Positions 1 through 8,951 of a DNA stretch of 39,074 bases are shown here, piece after piece. Both the position numbers and the translations under genes were made by a program. The notes under the pieces are model-generated. The model was given only the letters and a program-made list of their open reading frames with translations, was not told where the DNA came from and did no database searches. Position 1 is the first letter of the stretch. Every line of letters begins with the position of its first letter. Source of the stretch: CAYMEK01 sp964389305 (lineage in GTDB: Bacteria > Spirochaetota > Spirochaetia > SZUA-6 > DRHE01); the NCBI GenBank assembly GCA_964389305.1, contig CAYMEK010000040.1:1-39074 (forward strand), given 5' to 3'.

Positions 1-96
1 CCCACCTACCGCTGGTACCGGGAGGGCCAGGAGTACCGCGAGCTGTTCCGCTTCAGCCAGGCAGGACAGAAGGAATGTTGTACCCCTAAGGCCTGA
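1..96 (+). CDS. 3' end of an unrecognised gene (partial)
   Basis: Frame 1 is open from the window edge to TGA at 94-96 and gives 31 residues beginning PTYRWYREGQEYRELF and ending KECCTPKA. The composition (Tyr, Arg, Glu rich) looks like real coding sequence, but the piece is too short to assign to a family. The start lies outside the window. Confidence 0.4.
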   Translation, partial: PTYRWYREGQEYRELFRFSQAGQKECCTPKA

Positions 97-350
97 ATGA
101 ACACAAGGTTCGAATGGTGAAGGTGTTCGCCGGGATGTCAATATCAAGTTCTGCCTCGAGATAGAGGATAATCGATTTCTCCTCTTCCCCGCTTTTTTGC
201 CGGAAGCTTTGTTAACCGGGTATCAGAGATTTCGCTGTTTGTACATGGTTTTGTTGAGTTCTTTAGCTGCTGTTCGCTGACTTGACCGTATCGCAAACGC
301 TACTCTACAATTCTGAGCGTGCCGGCCTGATCCCATTAAGGAGCGATCTT

Positions 351-593
351 GTGTTTCGTGTTCACCTTTCACTCGTGATCTTTCTGATTCTTTCGATTCA
401 GCTCCTTCACGCCGGTGGAGAGGCGGAGGACACAATATTGAATCGCCCTATTCGGCGGGAGTTGGAGCGCTACACTGACTCTGGTTATTTCAAACGGTTG
501 GGTGTTGGTGTCAATTTTCCATATGCAGTTACAGAGGAGAAAGGGGAGCTGTTCGATGGAACCAGGTATTTATACACCACCGGATCTGCTTAG
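351..593 (+). CDS. Small exported protein of unknown function
   Basis: This is an 80-residue protein read from GTG at 351, preceded by AAGGAG at 338-343 with 7-nt spacing. The first 20 residues form a typical signal peptide (FRVHLSLVIFLILSIQLLHA) followed by GGEAED, closely like the signal junction of the VWA protein encoded at 20006-22003. The mature part is only about 60 residues, charged, with no Cys and no motif that I recognise. It ends 12 bases before the methyltransferase start, so the two are probably cotranscribed. A TTG start at 282 would give 103 residues but would put the hydrophobic segment inside the protein, so the GTG is preferred. It could also be a truncated version of a longer exported protein. 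Confidence 0.55.
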   Translation: MFRVHLSLVIFLILSIQLLHAGGEAEDTILNRPIRRELERYTDSGYFKRLGVGVNFPYAVTEEKGELFDGTRYLYTTGSA

Positions 594-605
594 GCGGAGG
601 AACGG

Positions 606-1247
606 ATGAGCTTGTACGGGAAGCTGATCGATTTAGGCAGGCGGCCCTCTGGTTTGCTGGGCAGAGCAATTGGAAATCTAATGAATCTGGGCCACCGGGA
701 AGCCTATGACTGGGGACTGGCGCATATAACGGTTGATTCCAGTTCAACGGTTCTGGATGTTGGTTGTGGTGGAGGCGCTGCTGTAGCAATCTTGGAAGCA
801 AAAGCATCGGAAGGCTGGGTGCATGGGATCGATCACTCCGTGGATATGGTGAACCTTTCAAAAAAGGTGAACAAGCGGTTCATTCTAGAAGGCCGTGTTA
901 CGATTAGTCCCGGATCGGTATCCTGCTTGCCGTATTCGGATAGCACGTTCGACATCACTACGGCTTTCGAGTGTCTGGAGTTCTGGCCTAATCTGAGGCA
1001 GGATTTGAAGGAAGTCAGGAGGGTTCTGAAACCGGGTGGCGTTCTGTTGGTGGTGAACCGGCACAGCACGGCGGAGAAAAAAGAAAGCAAATGGACAGAG
1101 GTGCTGCAGATTCATACTTCCGACGGCTATCGAAAACGACTAGACGAGGCAGGTTATGTCGAGATCTCAATTGATGATCGCTCGAAAGAAGGTTGGATTG
1201 CGGTAGTAGCAAGAAAACCAGGGAGCAGGCGGGGGCACAGTCATTAG
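606..1247 (+). CDS. Class I SAM-dependent methyltransferase
   Basis: This 213-residue protein transfers a methyl group from S-adenosylmethionine to an unknown substrate in the cytoplasm. Motif I is VLDVGCGGGAA near residue 50, followed by an acidic strand end (HGIDHS) and the motif IV/post-IV region TAFECLEFWPNLRQDLKEV with RRVLKPGGVLLVVN near residues 135-155. These are hallmarks of the Methyltransf_11 (UbiE/MenG-like) fold. The ATG at 606 has GGAGG at 596-600. The C-terminus ends with a short basic tail (RKPGSRRGHSH). It follows the small exported protein closely. The substrate cannot be deduced from sequence. The fold call is firm. Confidence 0.88.
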   Translation: MSLYGKLIDLGRRPSGLLGRAIGNLMNLGHREAYDWGLAHITVDSSSTVLDVGCGGGAAVAILEAKASEGWVHGIDHSVDMVNLSKKVNKRFILEGRVTISPGSVSCLPYSDSTFDITTAFECLEFWPNLRQDLKEVRRVLKPGGVLLVVNRHSTAEKKESKWTEVLQIHTSDGYRKRLDEAGYVEISIDDRSKEGWIAVVARKPGSRRGHSH

Positions 1248-1371
1248 GATATATTTCACTATTTAGTTCGCGAGCGGCGCTACTCAATTCTATGTTAGCC
1301 AGCCGGAGAAGGATTGGGCTATTCCTTTCGATGAGAAATCGCAAGCACCGGTATGAAAGGAGATTGATGCA

Positions 1372-2601
1372 ATGAACACTTTGCTTAAAGACAACAACAC
1401 GCTGAGTCTCACCTTGCTGAAAAGGCTCGCACGCTACCGCCCATTCTGTGTAAATGGGCTTCAACCAATTTTTGTTTTGTTCACGAGTGTGTTTCTGATT
1501 CTAGCAAACATGACAGGGTGCAATCCTCAGGCTGAAAATCTCGAAAGCGTCGAATATGCACCGCTGCGCGGGGATGACTGGCCTGTGTCGACGCCTGCAG
1601 AGCAGGGGCTGGATCCAAAGCTTGTAGCCAAGCTGTATCTCGACGCGGCCAAACTGCAGACGCTTTTTGGCCTGCTCGTTGTCAAGAACGGCTATCTGAT
1701 CGCTGAAAAGTACTTCAATGAAGGCTCGATTGAGCAGTTGTCCGGACGGCAATCGGCCACGAAAAGCTTCACCTCGGCGTTAGTAGGAATTGCCCTGGAT
1801 CAAGGCTATTTATCGAGCGTGGATCAGAAGATGATCGAGTTCTTTCCGGAGTTTGCCGGTCAGATTAATGATCCGCGGAAGGAGCAGATCACGATCCGGG
1901 ACCTACTGCAAATGCGCGGAGGATATCCCGATGAAGAACGCACTCCTCCCTATTTCGAAATTCTCTATTTCTCTGGCAACTGGCACCACGTGCCCCATAT
2001 CGTTGATTTCCCTCTCATCAGCGATCCGGGAGCTGAGTTCAACTACAGCAATCTGACGTCTCATCTCCTGGGAGTCATCGTGGCACGAGTGTGCGGTACA
2101 GATCTCAAGTCATATGCCCAGGCGAATCTGTTCACTCCGATTGAGGCGGAGGTGGGCAACTGGACCACCGACGCCGACGGTTACAACTGGGGCCACTCAG
2201 AAATCTACGTTACGGCTCGTGATATGGCCAAATTCGGCTTGCTGTATCTCAACGATGGTGTATACGAGGGCAAGCGCGTCATCTCTGCCGATTGGGTCAG
2301 GGATTCGCTGAACAGATACTCGGAGAATATCAAGGTGGGTGAGTGGTTAACCAGCAGATATGGTTACTTCCGCGACCTCGGGTACGGCTACCAGTGGTGG
2401 TCCGGCAGGGCGGGCAAGCATCATTTCAACTATGCGGCGGGGCATGGCGGGAACTACATTGTATTGCTGCATGAGTTGGACATGATCATTGTCACTACCG
2501 CGGATCCTTTGCACGATCTATGGGAGGGTGATCCATGGAAATACGAAGGGGCGATCAACAACGTAGTGGGTAGGTTCATAAAATCATTGCCGAGAAAATG
2601 A
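1372..2601 (+). CDS. Serine hydrolase of the beta-lactamase / penicillin-binding fold, membrane-anchored
   Basis: This 409-residue protein belongs to the class C beta-lactamase-like (Pfam Beta-lactamase) family, which covers esterases, D-peptidases and beta-lactamases. The nucleophile motif SxxK is S128-A-T-K131. The tyrosine motif is Y-S-N in FNYSNLTSH near residue 223, and an HGG triad motif occurs in AAGHGGNY near residue 360. A hydrophobic segment at about 32-46 ends in NMTGC50, so it is probably exported and possibly lipidated at Cys50, although the 50-residue leader is long. The start has AAAGGAG at 1356-1362. A 124-base gap separates it from the methyltransferase. Substrate is unknown, and a resistance role should not be assumed. 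Confidence 0.88.
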   Translation: MNTLLKDNNTLSLTLLKRLARYRPFCVNGLQPIFVLFTSVFLILANMTGCNPQAENLESVEYAPLRGDDWPVSTPAEQGLDPKLVAKLYLDAAKLQTLFGLLVVKNGYLIAEKYFNEGSIEQLSGRQSATKSFTSALVGIALDQGYLSSVDQKMIEFFPEFAGQINDPRKEQITIRDLLQMRGGYPDEERTPPYFEILYFSGNWHHVPHIVDFPLISDPGAEFNYSNLTSHLLGVIVARVCGTDLKSYAQANLFTPIEAEVGNWTTDADGYNWGHSEIYVTARDMAKFGLLYLNDGVYEGKRVISADWVRDSLNRYSENIKVGEWLTSRYGYFRDLGYGYQWWSGRAGKHHFNYAAGHGGNYIVLLHELDMIIVTTADPLHDLWEGDPWKYEGAINNVVGRFIKSLPRK

Positions 2602-3141
2602 CTAACAGGCCGGCATGACGTGACGATGAAGGACTAGGAAGCTGGACAGTGATGCAACTCGGTGGAAACGAGCATTGACGTCCCCACTACCTGGCAAGAG
2701 GCTGCAGCGCAAATCGCCGCGCTGCCAGCTTCCGTCGGACTGCGAAGACTATCCTCCTGGACGTGGATCCCGGGGTACGGCGGAAATCACTCGAAGCGCG
2801 CCGTGCCTATCGACGGGATCGCTTTCGAGTCTACTTCCGGGGGTGTGAGCAGCAAAGCTTCCCTCTACAAAACCTGGGTTTTCACGGCATGGTGCCCTCC
2901 TTCGTCTCAGCCTCGATCCGGACGGACGGGAGCTGCGACGCGGCTGATGGTGAGAAGGATGAGGATGATAAAACCATGGGAGGTGCCGTGAGACTGTCCG
3001 TCGCCAGCCGAGAACCACCCCGAGTGGGGCAAGAGATGATTTGTCGTCTGCCATGGTTTTTAGTAGGTTGAAAGCAGGAATCAGAATCAGTCGGTCCGTC
3101 GTTAACGGGTTATAGAATATTACCCTGACAGGAGGTTAATT
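2602..3141 (+). other. 540-base stretch with no confident gene; possible PilZ-like remnant
   Basis: Two overlapping plus-strand reading frames cover this stretch, but neither has a convincing start or codon pattern. The frame around 2751-3070 contains RRAYRRDRFRVYF followed by FPLQNLGFHGM. This loosely resembles the PilZ c-di-GMP pattern (RxxxR, later D/N-x-S-xx-G), though the Ser is replaced by Gly. It has no clear ribosome binding site, so I treat it as at most a decayed gene. The last 30 bases hold the Hsp20 ribosome binding site and a TATAGAAT stretch at 3111-3118 that could be a -10 element. Confidence 0.3.
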
Positions 3142-3576
3142 ATGGGAGATCTGATGCGTCGAGGACCCGACCGGCTTTTTCGTGATCTGTGGGATGATTT
3201 CACGGATTGGTTCGACTGGGCACCCATGCGCTGGCGGCGGGGTTGGGCCCCGGCGGTAGATGTCAAGGAGACAGACAAGGCCTACATCCTCGAGGCCGAC
3301 CTTCCGGGCCTGACCGAGAAAGACGTGGACGTGCGGGTGGAAGGGAATACTCTCACGCTTTCCAGCTACAAGGCGGAGGAACGGAAAGAGGAGCATGAGG
3401 GATATCTCCGCAGAGAGCGCTACTCGAGGAGCTTCCAGCGAAGCTTCCGCCTGCCCGAAGACGTCGATAAAAACAGGATCGATGCCAGGTTCCAGAAGGG
3501 TGTTCTCACCTTGACCATGCCGCGAACCGGCGAGAAGAGGAAGGGCGGCCGGAGCATCGAGGTGAAGTCCGGATAA
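3142..3576 (+). CDS. hsp20: Hsp20 family small heat-shock protein
   Basis: This 144-residue holdase chaperone binds unfolding proteins in the cytoplasm without ATP. The alpha-crystallin domain spans about residues 36-130: it opens WAPAVDVKETDKAYILEADL, passes through PGLTEKDVDVRVEGNTLTL, and closes with the family signature KGVLTLTMP. The tail ends RSIEVKSG, giving an I-x-V motif of the kind that docks between subunits. The N-terminus is Trp/Arg rich as usual. The start has AGGAGG at 3130-3135. The next gene, a ribosome hibernation factor, fits a shared stress or stationary-phase role. Confidence 0.95.
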   Translation: MGDLMRRGPDRLFRDLWDDFTDWFDWAPMRWRRGWAPAVDVKETDKAYILEADLPGLTEKDVDVRVEGNTLTLSSYKAEERKEEHEGYLRRERYSRSFQRSFRLPEDVDKNRIDARFQKGVLTLTMPRTGEKRKGGRSIEVKSG

Positions 3577-3638
3577 GGCGTTCGAAGTAGTCTGTACGCT
3601 CAACGGATCGACCGGCCGAATGAGAGGAGAAGCCCGTC

Positions 3639-3989
3639 ATGGATCTACCTTTAGAGCTGACCTTTCGTGGAGTAGAAAAAACGGAGGGCCTTGAAACGTT
3701 GATCCGGCAAAAGTCGGATAAGCTGGAAAGAATCTGCGACCACATCAGCAGTTGTCGGATCGCCGTGGAAAAGCCCCATTCACACCAGGCGAGCGGTAAT
3801 CCCTATCGAGTGCGGATCGATCTGACCGTCCCGCCCGGACATGAGCTGTTTGCCCAGCGGGGACCCATGGAAGGAAACGTGCAGGAACAGCTGTCTCACG
3901 TAATCCGTGAGACCTTCGACGCCATGGAGAGACAGCTCAAAGAGCTGGTGGAGAAACAGCGCGGGGAGACAAAGAAGCACCCCGAGTAG
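3639..3989 (+). CDS. hpf: Ribosome hibernation-promoting factor (HPF/RaiA family, short form)
   Basis: This 116-residue protein is of the S30AE/sigma-54 modulation family, which binds the 30S decoding channel and inactivates ribosomes under stress. The family outline is visible: an N-terminal strand LELTFRGVEKTEGLETLI, a long helix, then the strand YRVRIDLTVPPGHELFA and a C-terminal helix with AFDAMERQLKEL-like spacing (ETFDAMERQLKELVEK, residues about 91-106). The long-form C-terminal dimerisation domain is absent, so this is a short HPF/YfiA-like form. GAGGAGAAG lies upstream of the ATG. It is 62 bases after hsp20 on the same strand, so the two are probably cotranscribed. Confidence 0.85.
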   Translation: MDLPLELTFRGVEKTEGLETLIRQKSDKLERICDHISSCRIAVEKPHSHQASGNPYRVRIDLTVPPGHELFAQRGPMEGNVQEQLSHVIRETFDAMERQLKELVEKQRGETKKHPE

Positions 3990-4025
3990 ATAGACTCCGG
4001 CCCCCAGCCGGCCGGCTAGCCTGCC

Positions 4026-4054
4026 GCCGGCTCCGACTATCTCAGGAAGCCGGC
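4026..4054 (-). terminator. Possible GC-rich hairpin between convergent genes
   Basis: A 7-bp inverted repeat GCCGGCT (4026-4032) / AGCCGGC (4048-4054) lies directly after the stop of the minus-strand PRC-barrel gene and 37 bases after hpf. No clear U-tract follows on either strand, so its role as an intrinsic terminator is uncertain. Confidence 0.3.
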
Positions 4055-4813
4055 TCAGTTCTTGTACTCCAGCACGTTGTAGTGGCTCATGAGGTTTTTC
4101 TCATAAGCTGGGGTGATCGGTTCGCCCATCTGGTAGGACGGGCTTTCCTCGAGGGCCGCTTTAGGTAGATCCACGAAGAGTTTTTTAAGGTACCGGTCGA
4201 GGTCTTTGATCCACAGGGTCGAGAGGAGTACTTTTTTCTTGCCGGCCGCAAGCGTCCCGATATCGACCACCAGGTACCGGATGGCGAAGGTCTCCGGAGT
4301 CCAGAGAAAATCGCCGATAGTGCCTGCCGTCCCCTGGGGGGTTACCAGGTCGTATTGCTGTACGTCCGAGGCGCTCAGCAGGTGCGATTCACCGCCGCCG
4401 TTCGTGTCGGACTTGTGTTGCTTCGATCTCAGCCAGGTGCCGAATTCCCTGGGAGTTTGTTTCTCTCCCCAGAGGCTGTCACCTTCCCAGTAGTCGGGAA
4501 TGAAAAAATACTCGTTGTAGGTTTCTTCCTGCTCTCGGGTTATAGGCTTTGCCGTATCGACGGCGGGAACGGCCTCGATCTCCTCGTCGTACAGACGAAG
4601 CAAGATTCGATGTTGCGGCCAGCGGATGTCATCGATTATGAGGGGTGATATCAGCACGCTTTTGCCGGAAATCCTGTGATCGAGCAGAAGATAGCGAATC
4701 ACCCACCGGAGGTTGTCGAAGTAGGCGTCCTGGATGGTTCCGGCTTCACCGTCGCGGTCCACAACCGTCAGGCCCTTCAGTGCACTGAAGCTGCGAAACG
4801 ATCTGATTCTCAT
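4055..4813 (-). CDS. Double PRC-barrel domain protein
   Basis: This is a 252-residue soluble protein with two PRC-barrel repeats. The first is around residues 10-70 (LKGLTVVDRDGEAGTIQDAY, then RWVIRYLLLD and KSVLISPLIIDDI). The second is around residues 148-215 (YDLVTPQGTAGTIGDF, then FAIRYLVVDIG and KKVLLSTLWIKDLD). PRC-barrels occur in photosynthetic reaction centre subunit H, in RimM and in many stress-related proteins. No catalytic role is implied. The linker carries FFIPDYWEGDSLWG. The ribosome binding site is weak. The gene converges with hsp20-hpf and its 5' side faces the assembly gap. Confidence 0.85.
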   Translation of the reverse strand: MRIRSFRSFSALKGLTVVDRDGEAGTIQDAYFDNLRWVIRYLLLDHRISGKSVLISPLIIDDIRWPQHRILLRLYDEEIEAVPAVDTAKPITREQEETYNEYFFIPDYWEGDSLWGEKQTPREFGTWLRSKQHKSDTNGGGESHLLSASDVQQYDLVTPQGTAGTIGDFLWTPETFAIRYLVVDIGTLAAGKKKVLLSTLWIKDLDRYLKKLFVDLPKAALEESPSYQMGEPITPAYEKNLMSHYNVLEYKN

Positions 4814-4896
4814 ACATTTAAAGTCTACGGTGTTGCTCGATTCAGAAGAATAACCTATTGCAGTTATTTCCCCTCAAATTTATGTTTAGCCGGAAT

Positions 4897-4996
4897 NNNN
4901 NNNNNNNNNNNNNNNNNNNNNNNNNNNNNNNNNNNNNNNNNNNNNNNNNNNNNNNNNNNNNNNNNNNNNNNNNNNNNNNNNNNNNNNNNNNNNNNN
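4897..4996. other. Assembly gap (100 N)
   Basis: This is a run of exactly 100 N, the usual placeholder for a scaffold gap of unknown length. It cuts the 3' end of ligA. Reading frames that run through it are artefacts. Confidence 0.97.
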
Positions 4997-7052
4997 TTTC
5001 TTCGAGCAGCTCCTCGAACTGCTTCTCGTCTAGGATCTGCACATCCTGCTTTCTGGCCTCCTCCAGCTTGCTTCCCGGTCCTTCCCCCACCACCAGATAG
5101 TCGGTGTTGCCGCTCACGCTGGAGGCGGCCCGTCCGCCCAGGGCCTGCACCTTTTGTTCGGCTTCCTTGCGGGAGTAGCCGTGCAGCTGCCCGGTGAACA
5201 CGAAGGTCAGTCCTTCCAGGGCCAGGCTGCGTCGTTCCTCCATCTTCCGGGGCCGCACGCCCGCCTCTTTCAGCTGATCCAGGATCTTGCGGTTTTCCTC
5301 ATCCTGGAAGAAGTTGTACAGGCTCTCGGCGATCTCCGGGCCGATCTCCTGGACCTGTTCCAATTCTTCCTGCCCGGCGTTTTTCAGCTTCTCCAGGCTG
5401 CCGAAGTGGAGGGCCAGCACCTGGGCCACGTGCTCCCCCACGTGGCGGATTCCCAGGGCGTAGAGAAAGCGGTCCAGGAGCGGCTCTTTTGTCCCCTGGA
5501 TGGCCCGGTACAGCTTGGCCGCCGATTTCTCGGCGAATCCCTCCAGGCTCTGCAGCTCCTGCTCTTTGAGCTTGTACAGGTCGGGCAACTGCCGGACCAG
5601 TCCCTTTTCCACGAGCTGTTTGACGTTCTTCTCCCCCAGGGTCTCTATGTCCAGGGCGTCACGGGAGGCGTAATGGATGATCCTGCCGATCCTTTGGGCC
5701 GGACATGTCAGCCCTGCCGGGCAGAGTACGTAGGCTCCCTCCCGGACTACGGAGCTGCCGCAGGATGGGCACCTGGAGGGCATGGAAAACCTCTTGCCCC
5801 TTTTTTGCCCGGGCTCCTTGATCCGCTCGGCCACCTCGGGGATCACGTCTCCGGCCCGGAAGATCCGCACCGTATCTCCCGGACGTACGTCCTTGCGTTT
5901 CACCTCCTCTTCGTTGTGCAGGGTGGCCCGGCTGACCGTGACGCCTCCCACCTGCACGGGATCGAGCAGGGCCACCGGGGTGAGCATGCCCGTGCGTCCC
6001 ACCTGCACGGCGATGTCCCGCAACGTGGTGACCTCCTTTTTCGGCGGGAATTTCCAGGCGAAGGCCCAGCGGGGGCTGCGCTGGCGGGTGCCCAGCTTCT
6101 CCCGCGCAGCCCGGTCGTCGAGCTTGATCACCATTCCGTCGATCTCGTAGGGAAGATTCTCCCGCTTGCGCAGAAGCTCCTCCCGGTACCTTTCGATCTC
6201 CTCGTGCCTCGAGGAGCGGCGGTTCAAGGGATTCGTCTGGAAGCCCCAGCGGGAAAACAGCGCCAGAACTTCCCAGTGTGAATTGGGAAGCTCCCCATCC
6301 TCACTGTCAACGACGTCGTAGCAGAAGATCTCCAGCGGCTTGCCCGCGACCTTTCGCGAATCGAGCTGGCGCATGATTCCGGCGGCGGCATTGCGGGGAT
6401 TGGCGAAGGGCTCCTGTCCGTTCTCCACCCTGGTGCGGTTCAGCTCCTGGAAGCCCTGCTTCGACATCAGCACTTCTCCACGCACAGCCAGGGAGACGGG
6501 CGCCGATTCCTGAAGCCTGAGGGGCAGGGTCGGGATGGTCTTCAGATTCTCGGAAATGTCCTCTCCGGTGCGCCCGTCTCCCCGGGTGGAGCCGTAGCTG
6601 AAGCGACCGTTCTCGTATACCAGTTCTACGGAAAAGCCGTCCAACTTGGGCTCGAGCACCCAGGGCGTTTCTTTCTCATTCGTTTTTTCCCTCAAGGTGC
6701 GCATGAAATCTTCGAGCTTGGCTTTCTCCTCGCTGGAATCCAGGCTGAGCAGGGCACGGCGGTGTTCGACCTTCTTCAGCTCATCCACGGGGGGAGCCCC
6801 CACCCTGCGGGTGGGCGAGTCGGGCGCCTGCAGGGCCGGGAAGGCCTCCTCCAGCTCCTGGAGGCGGTGGAACAACGTGTCGTAGCTTTCGTCCGATATC
6901 TCGGGATGATTTTTGATGTAGTACAGGTAGTTGTGATACTCCAGGGCCTCCCGGAGCTGCTCGGCTTCTTTGCGGGCCTGATCTTGGCGCAAAGACTCAA
7001 CCTTCTCGAATCGTGTCTTTGGATCGTGCTTGAAAGGGTTCTTTTCCGCCAC
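4997..7052 (-). CDS. ligA: NAD+-dependent DNA ligase LigA (3' end lost in the gap)
   Basis: LigA seals nicks in duplex DNA using NAD+. 685 residues are visible, close to the usual length of about 670-700, so little is missing. The order is as expected: the Ia domain that binds NMN (NYLYYIKNHPEISDESYD); adenylation domain with active-site Lys136 in the motif KLDG; OB fold; four-Cys zinc finger C428, C431, C444, C450; helix-hairpin-helix repeats (about 500-590); and a BRCT domain from about 613 (LEGLTFVFTGQLHGYSRKEA) that reaches FEELLEE at the gap edge. The start is GTG at 7050-7052 with AAGGA upstream. It is the last gene of the HhH-gap-polX-ligA run, 59 bases after polX. Confidence 0.96.
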
Positions 7053-7111
7053 TATCTTAGTCCTTGTCGTAGCCCCCGGTGGTTTCTCGAGCGAGAGTTC
7101 TTATCTGCCGC

Positions 7112-8839
7112 TCAGCTGCGCTTCAGGAGTTTCTTCAATTCTGCCCAGGAGCGTATGTTCAAGACGTCCTCGGCTGCGAGCCATCCCCGTCTGGCCTGGG
7201 CTACTCCCAAGCGCATGTGGTCCAGCCCGCTCATCGAGTGGGCGTCCGTTGAGATCGGGATCTTAAGGCCTATTTCCTTGGCCATTTTGCAATGCACATC
7301 GTTCAGATCGAGCCGCTGGGGGTCGGCGTTGATCTCCAGAAAGCAGCCCCGCTGCCTGGCGGCGTGCATAACGCGCTCCAGGTCGACCTCGTAGGGATCC
7401 CGCGAGCCGATTAACCTGCCGGTCGGATGAGCCAGGATGTTGAAGTGGGGATTGTCCATGGCCCGGATTATTCGCTCGGTCTGCTTCTTCTCGGAGAGGT
7501 TGGTGTTGTAGTGCACCGCACAAATCACCAGGTCCAGCTCCGCCAGGATCTCGTCCTCCAGATCCAGGGACCCGTCTTCCAGGATGTCCACCTCGCAGGA
7601 CTTGAGGATCCGGATCCCTTTGATTCGTTCATTGAGCTTCTCGATCTCCTCGATCTGCTTGCTCAGCCTTTTGGCGTCCAGTCCCCCGGCCATGGTGACC
7701 CGTTTGGAATGGTCGGTGATGGCCAGGTACTCGTAACCCCTGTCCTTGGCGGCCTGGGCCATCTCCTCGATGCTGAACTTGCCGTCGCTGGCCGTAGTGT
7801 GCATCTGCAGGTCTCCCCGGATATCCTCGACCGTGACCAGCTCGGGAAGGTTGCCCTTCCGGGCCGCTTCGATCTCGCCACGATTTTCCCGCAGCTCCGG
7901 CTCTATGTAGGGAAGCCCCACCTGCTCGAACACTTCCTCCTCGGTTTTTCCGGCCACCCGCCTGTTTCCCTTGAACACCCCATACTCATTGATCTTGAGC
8001 TTCTTCTTCTGGGCTATCTGGCGGACTGCCACGTTGTGGGCTTTGGAGCCGGTGAAGTAGTGCATGGCGGCGCCGTAGCTTTCGTCCGCCAGCACCCGCA
8101 GATCCACCTGGATGCCGGAGCGCAGGCTTACCGAAGAGCGGGTGTCTCCTTTGGAGATCACCCGGTCCACTTCCTCGTAGGAAGTGAAGCGGTCCATGAC
8201 CGGGCCGCCGTGCTCGCAGGTCACCAGGATATCCAGGTCACCCACGGTTTCTTTTCTTCTGCGGTAGCTGCCGGCCACCGTGATCTTGTCGATGGACTCG
8301 AGCTGGCCTAGATACTTCACCAGGGGCTCCGCGTACTCCTCCATCTCGGGCCACAGAAAGCGCCGCTCCTGCTTGCCCTCCTTGACTTTCTGTACGTCCC
8401 GGAGGATGCTCTGCTCGGTCTTGCTGCCGAAACCCGGAACCTCCCGCACCTTTCCCGCCTCGGCCGCCTTCTCCAGATCCTCTACGGTGTTCACTCCCAG
8501 CTCCTCGTGGAGCTGTTTCACTCGCTTCGGCCCCAAAGAGCCTATTTTCATTAGATCCCGCAGCTCGGGGGAGGTTCTTTTTCGAAGCTCTTGGAGCTGT
8601 TCGAGGGTGCCCGTGTCCACGATTTCTTCGATTTTGCCGGCCAGGTCTTTGCCTATTCCCGGCAGCTCGCTCAGCTCCTCCCCCTTTTCCACCATGTCCG
8701 CCACGTTCCCTGACAGGTCGGACACGGTTCGAGAGGCGTTGCGATAGGAGCGGATGCGGAACTGGTTTTCTCCTTCGATCTCGAGAAGGTCGGCTATTTC
8801 ATTGAAGATCTCGGCGACATCCCTGTTGTGGACCGCCAT
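7112..8839 (-). CDS. polX: Family X DNA polymerase / 3'-5' exonuclease PolX (Pol-beta + PHP domains)
   Basis: This 575-residue bacterial PolX fills short gaps in base-excision repair. An N-terminal HhH region (ELSELPGIGKDLAGKIEEI, then VREVPGFGSKTEQSIL) precedes the nucleotidyltransferase core GSYRRRKETVGDLDIL, with metal-binding Asp201 and Asp203 and the third Asp246 in IQVDLRVL. The C-terminal PHP phosphoesterase domain begins near 345 (DLQMHTTASDG, AITDHS, ILAHPTGR and STDAH) and supplies the exonuclease or AP-endonuclease activity known for the family. All key residues are present. The ribosome binding site AAAGGAG lies inside the 3' end of the PEP synthase relic, about 13 bases from the ATG. 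Confidence 0.95.
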   Translation of the reverse strand: MAVHNRDVAEIFNEIADLLEIEGENQFRIRSYRNASRTVSDLSGNVADMVEKGEELSELPGIGKDLAGKIEEIVDTGTLEQLQELRKRTSPELRDLMKIGSLGPKRVKQLHEELGVNTVEDLEKAAEAGKVREVPGFGSKTEQSILRDVQKVKEGKQERRFLWPEMEEYAEPLVKYLGQLESIDKITVAGSYRRRKETVGDLDILVTCEHGGPVMDRFTSYEEVDRVISKGDTRSSVSLRSGIQVDLRVLADESYGAAMHYFTGSKAHNVAVRQIAQKKKLKINEYGVFKGNRRVAGKTEEEVFEQVGLPYIEPELRENRGEIEAARKGNLPELVTVEDIRGDLQMHTTASDGKFSIEEMAQAAKDRGYEYLAITDHSKRVTMAGGLDAKRLSKQIEEIEKLNERIKGIRILKSCEVDILEDGSLDLEDEILAELDLVICAVHYNTNLSEKKQTERIIRAMDNPHFNILAHPTGRLIGSRDPYEVDLERVMHAARQRGCFLEINADPQRLDLNDVHCKMAKEIGLKIPISTDAHSMSGLDHMRLGVAQARRGWLAAEDVLNIRSWAELKKLLKRS

Positions 8840-8843
8840 GTGC

Positions 8844-8951
8844 TTATTTTATCTCCTTTTCCATTTCGTAGATACTGTGGATCACATCGAGCACGCTGTC
8901 CGGATCGAGGGACATGGAGTCGATCCCCGCCCGAACCAACGCCGCAGCCTC
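8844..8951 (-). pseudogene. C-terminal relic of phosphoenolpyruvate synthase
   Basis: Directly after the GAPDH stop, in the same frame, 35 sense codons and a TAA read EAAALVRAGIDSMSLDP, then DSVLDVIHSIYEMEKEIK. The core GIDSMSLDPDSVL matches the well-known extreme C-terminus of the PEP-utilising enzyme TIM barrel (PEP synthase, compare GIDSISLNPDSV). No start codon or upstream part of the enzyme is present, so this is a leftover of a deleted ppsA-type gene or, less likely, an assembly misjoin. The polX ribosome binding site lies in its last codons. The motif match is from memory of the family, not a search. Confidence 0.7.

Noticed and set aside
1193..1375. Short plus-strand ORF between methyltransferase and serine hydrolase
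   Set aside because: It overlaps both neighbours, has no ribosome binding site and has Arg/Ser shadow composition.
4676..5197. Plus-strand ORF through the first N gap
   Set aside because: It exists only because N codons do not stop translation.
5154..6281. Long plus-strand ORF antisense to ligA
   Set aside because: It mirrors the codon bias of ligA on the other strand and has no family motif.
7427..8311. Long plus-strand ORF antisense to polX
   Set aside because: His/Leu/Gly-rich shadow of a fully motif-complete PolX gene.
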